DNA of 64,000 nt from Micrococcus terreus. GTDB lineage: Bacteria > Actinomycetota > Actinomycetes > Actinomycetales > Micrococcaceae. Location: the NCBI RefSeq assembly GCF_900116905.1, contig NZ_FPCG01000001.1, positions 434,001 through 498,000 on the forward strand. Direction: 5' to 3'. The notes under the pieces are model-generated. The model was not told where the DNA came from. It saw only the letters and a list, made by a program, of their open reading frames with translations, and made no database searches. Of this stretch, positions 62,809 through 64,000 are shown one piece after another. Both the position numbers and the translations under genes were made by a program. How positions within the stretch are numbered: position 1 is the first letter of the stretch; each line of letters opens with the position of its first letter.

Positions 62809-63924
62809 TCAGAACAGGGCGAGCTGACGCGTGGATGCCCCGACCGCATCTCGCGGGGCAGGGCGCTGGACGGGCAGCGCATCCTGCTCGCGGGTCAATG
62901 CTGCAGACGGGGCCGTGCCGTCCGGTTCGGTGAGGCGGTGGGCGCCGTGCCGGTCCAGTCCGTGCCGCCGGATGATCTGAGCGGTGCGCCGAGCCAGTGC
63001 CCGCCGGTATGAGGCAGGGGCGTAGGAGCCGTGCCGGTACAGCTGGCGGTAACCGTCCAGCAGCTGCGGGTGCTGCTCGCTGATCCAGGACAGGTACCAC
63101 TCCCGTGCCCCCGGGCGCAGGTGCAGGGCGCCAGCCAGGGCTGACTGGGCTCCGGCGGAGGCCACTGCGGACATCAGGTGGTCCACCGCGGAGTCGCTGT
63201 CCGTCAGCCAGGGCAGCAGTGGCATGGCCATCACCGTCACCACGGCGCCGGCCGAAGCCAGTTTCTCGATCAGCCGCAGCCGTGCCGCCGGTGAAGGTGT
63301 TCCCGGCTCCACCGCTTGGGCCAGGACAGGGTCCAGCAGGGCCAGGGACACGGAGACCTGGACGGGCACCTGCCGTGCGGCGGAGGCCAGCAGGGGGATG
63401 TCCCGCGAGAGCAGGGTGCCCTTGGTCAGCAGCGAGAACGGAGTTCCGGTGTCCGCCAGGGCGGAGATGATGCCGGGCATGAGCCGGTAGCGGCCTTCAG
63501 CGCGCTGATACGGGTCGGTGTTGGTGCCCAGGGCGACGGGCTCATGCCTCCAGGTGGGGCGTGAGAGCTCCCGGCGCAGCAGCTCCGGGGCATTGACCTT
63601 CACCACGATCTGCTGATCGAAGTCCTCTCCGGCGTCCAGGTCCAGATACGTGTGCGTGCCGCGGGCGTAGCAGTAGCGGCAGGCGTGGGTGCAGCCCCGG
63701 TACGGGTTCACCGTCCACCGGAAGGGCATGGACGAGGACTCGGGGACCTTGTTGAGCGCGGACTTGGCGACCACCTCATGGAAGACGGTGCCGGCGAAGT
63801 CCGGGGTGGTGATGGAACGCTGCAGGCCGGAGAGCGGCAGCAGTGCGGCTGGCGCGGCTGGAGTGCCGCCGCCGTCCTGCTCGGTGCCGCTCCCGGCCTG
63901 CAGAGTCTGCGCTTCCCATCGCAT
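62809..63924 (-). CDS. Rv2578c-family radical SAM protein
   Basis: 371 residues. The cluster motif is C78-THA-C82-RY-C85 in NPYRGCTHACRYCYAR, followed by LGTNTDPYQ and FSLLTKGTLLSRD, typical of the spore-photoproduct-lyase-like Rv2578c group. It should cleave S-adenosylmethionine with a 4Fe-4S cluster; its substrate is unknown, though relatives are linked to DNA damage. ATG 63924 is chosen because TCTAAT lies 6 nt upstream; ATG codons further upstream fall within the operator. A LexA-type box overlaps the promoter. Confidence 0.9.
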   Translation of the reverse strand: MRWEAQTLQAGSGTEQDGGGTPAAPAALLPLSGLQRSITTPDFAGTVFHEVVAKSALNKVPESSSMPFRWTVNPYRGCTHACRYCYARGTHTYLDLDAGEDFDQQIVVKVNAPELLRRELSRPTWRHEPVALGTNTDPYQRAEGRYRLMPGIISALADTGTPFSLLTKGTLLSRDIPLLASAARQVPVQVSVSLALLDPVLAQAVEPGTPSPAARLRLIEKLASAGAVVTVMAMPLLPWLTDSDSAVDHLMSAVASAGAQSALAGALHLRPGAREWYLSWISEQHPQLLDGYRQLYRHGSYAPASYRRALARRTAQIIRRHGLDRHGAHRLTEPDGTAPSAALTREQDALPVQRPAPRDAVGASTRQLALF

Positions 63925-63930
63925 GGATTG

Positions 63931-63947
63931 ATTAGAACACATGTTCG
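63931..63947 (-). promoter_or_regulatory. Leaderless -10 box overlapped by a LexA (SOS) box
   Basis: Minus-strand TCTAAT (63931-63936) is 6 nt before ATG 63924. AGAACACATGTTCG (63934-63947) matches the actinobacterial SOS consensus CGAACRNRYGTTYG at 13 of 14 positions. The overlap would let LexA block RNA polymerase directly. Confidence 0.65.
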
Positions 63948-63991
63948 AACTCCTGTGCAAGGAACCTCGAGTCGGCCGGTAGCGTGGAGCC

Positions 63992-64000
63992 ATGCTGAAT
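63992..64000 (+). CDS. Possible start of a divergent gene (3' end outside window)
   Basis: TAGCGT (63980-63985) followed by 6 nt and ATG 63992, the same leaderless layout as elsewhere. Only three codons (ATG CTG AAT) are visible, so nothing can be said about the product. Confidence 0.35.

Overview
The window is high-GC chromosomal DNA from an actinobacterium, most likely in the Micrococcales and close to the Micrococcaceae. The evidence is the marker content (WhiB1, MtrAB-LpqB, UvrD2, LpqB, Rv2578c-type radical SAM, DUF1844 next to infC, a 1,633-residue NAD-dependent glutamate dehydrogenase), the actinobacterial TANNNT promoter boxes, and gene order shared with mycobacteria and Arthrobacter. 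About 50 protein genes and one initiator tRNA are supported. There is no rRNA operon, CRISPR array, prophage or recognisable insertion sequence.

Layout. 1-10150 is the conserved uvrD2 neighbourhood: UvrD2 (cut by the left edge), a ThiF-like protein, a YgjP-like metallopeptidase, a zincin-2 family protein, a PDZ/Lon-like protease and a UPF0182 membrane protein. 10224-10376 is a complete tRNA-fMet transcription unit (promoter, gene, terminator). 10400-15400 holds envelope-stress genes: PspA, a TPM-domain protein and an HtrA-like protease. 15400-20600 has a PIG-L deacetylase, a single protein that joins an ECF sigma factor to its RskA-type anti-sigma factor, TrmL, a J-domain protein and an unknown protein. 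20600-22660 looks acquired: a tRNA 3'-end remnant and a DUF222/HNH (13E12-type) gene with different codon use. 22750-27960 has a lipid kinase, then cysteine desulfurase and MnmA (tRNA thiolation), chorismate mutase and a MetE-like protein without cysteines.

28000-38170 is a divergent pair of units. One side is a five-gene MoxR/DUF58 membrane cluster; the other is mtrA-mtrB-lpqB, the cell-cycle and cell-wall two-component system. 38228-44283 carries comF, hpf, a YcaQ-like DNA glycosylase and secA. 44312-49212 has an Rv3235-family protein, a LysM membrane protein, a small unknown protein, a BldC-like HTH protein and an isolated SAF/CpaE-like pair without pilus genes. 49380-56211 has glutamate dehydrogenase, PdtaS and WhiB1. 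57640-60388 is the infC-rpmI-rplT operon with a SpoU methyltransferase, behind a leader with a terminator-like hairpin. 60488-64000 ends with a GlsB-type membrane protein, an MFS exporter, a NUDIX hydrolase and a radical SAM protein whose promoter overlaps a LexA-type box.

Two things stand out. One is the continuous sigma/anti-sigma fusion at 16247-17830. The other is a repeated promoter design in which a -10 hexamer sits exactly 6-7 nt before the start codon at a dozen or more genes, which implies widespread leaderless mRNAs and helps fix several start codons.
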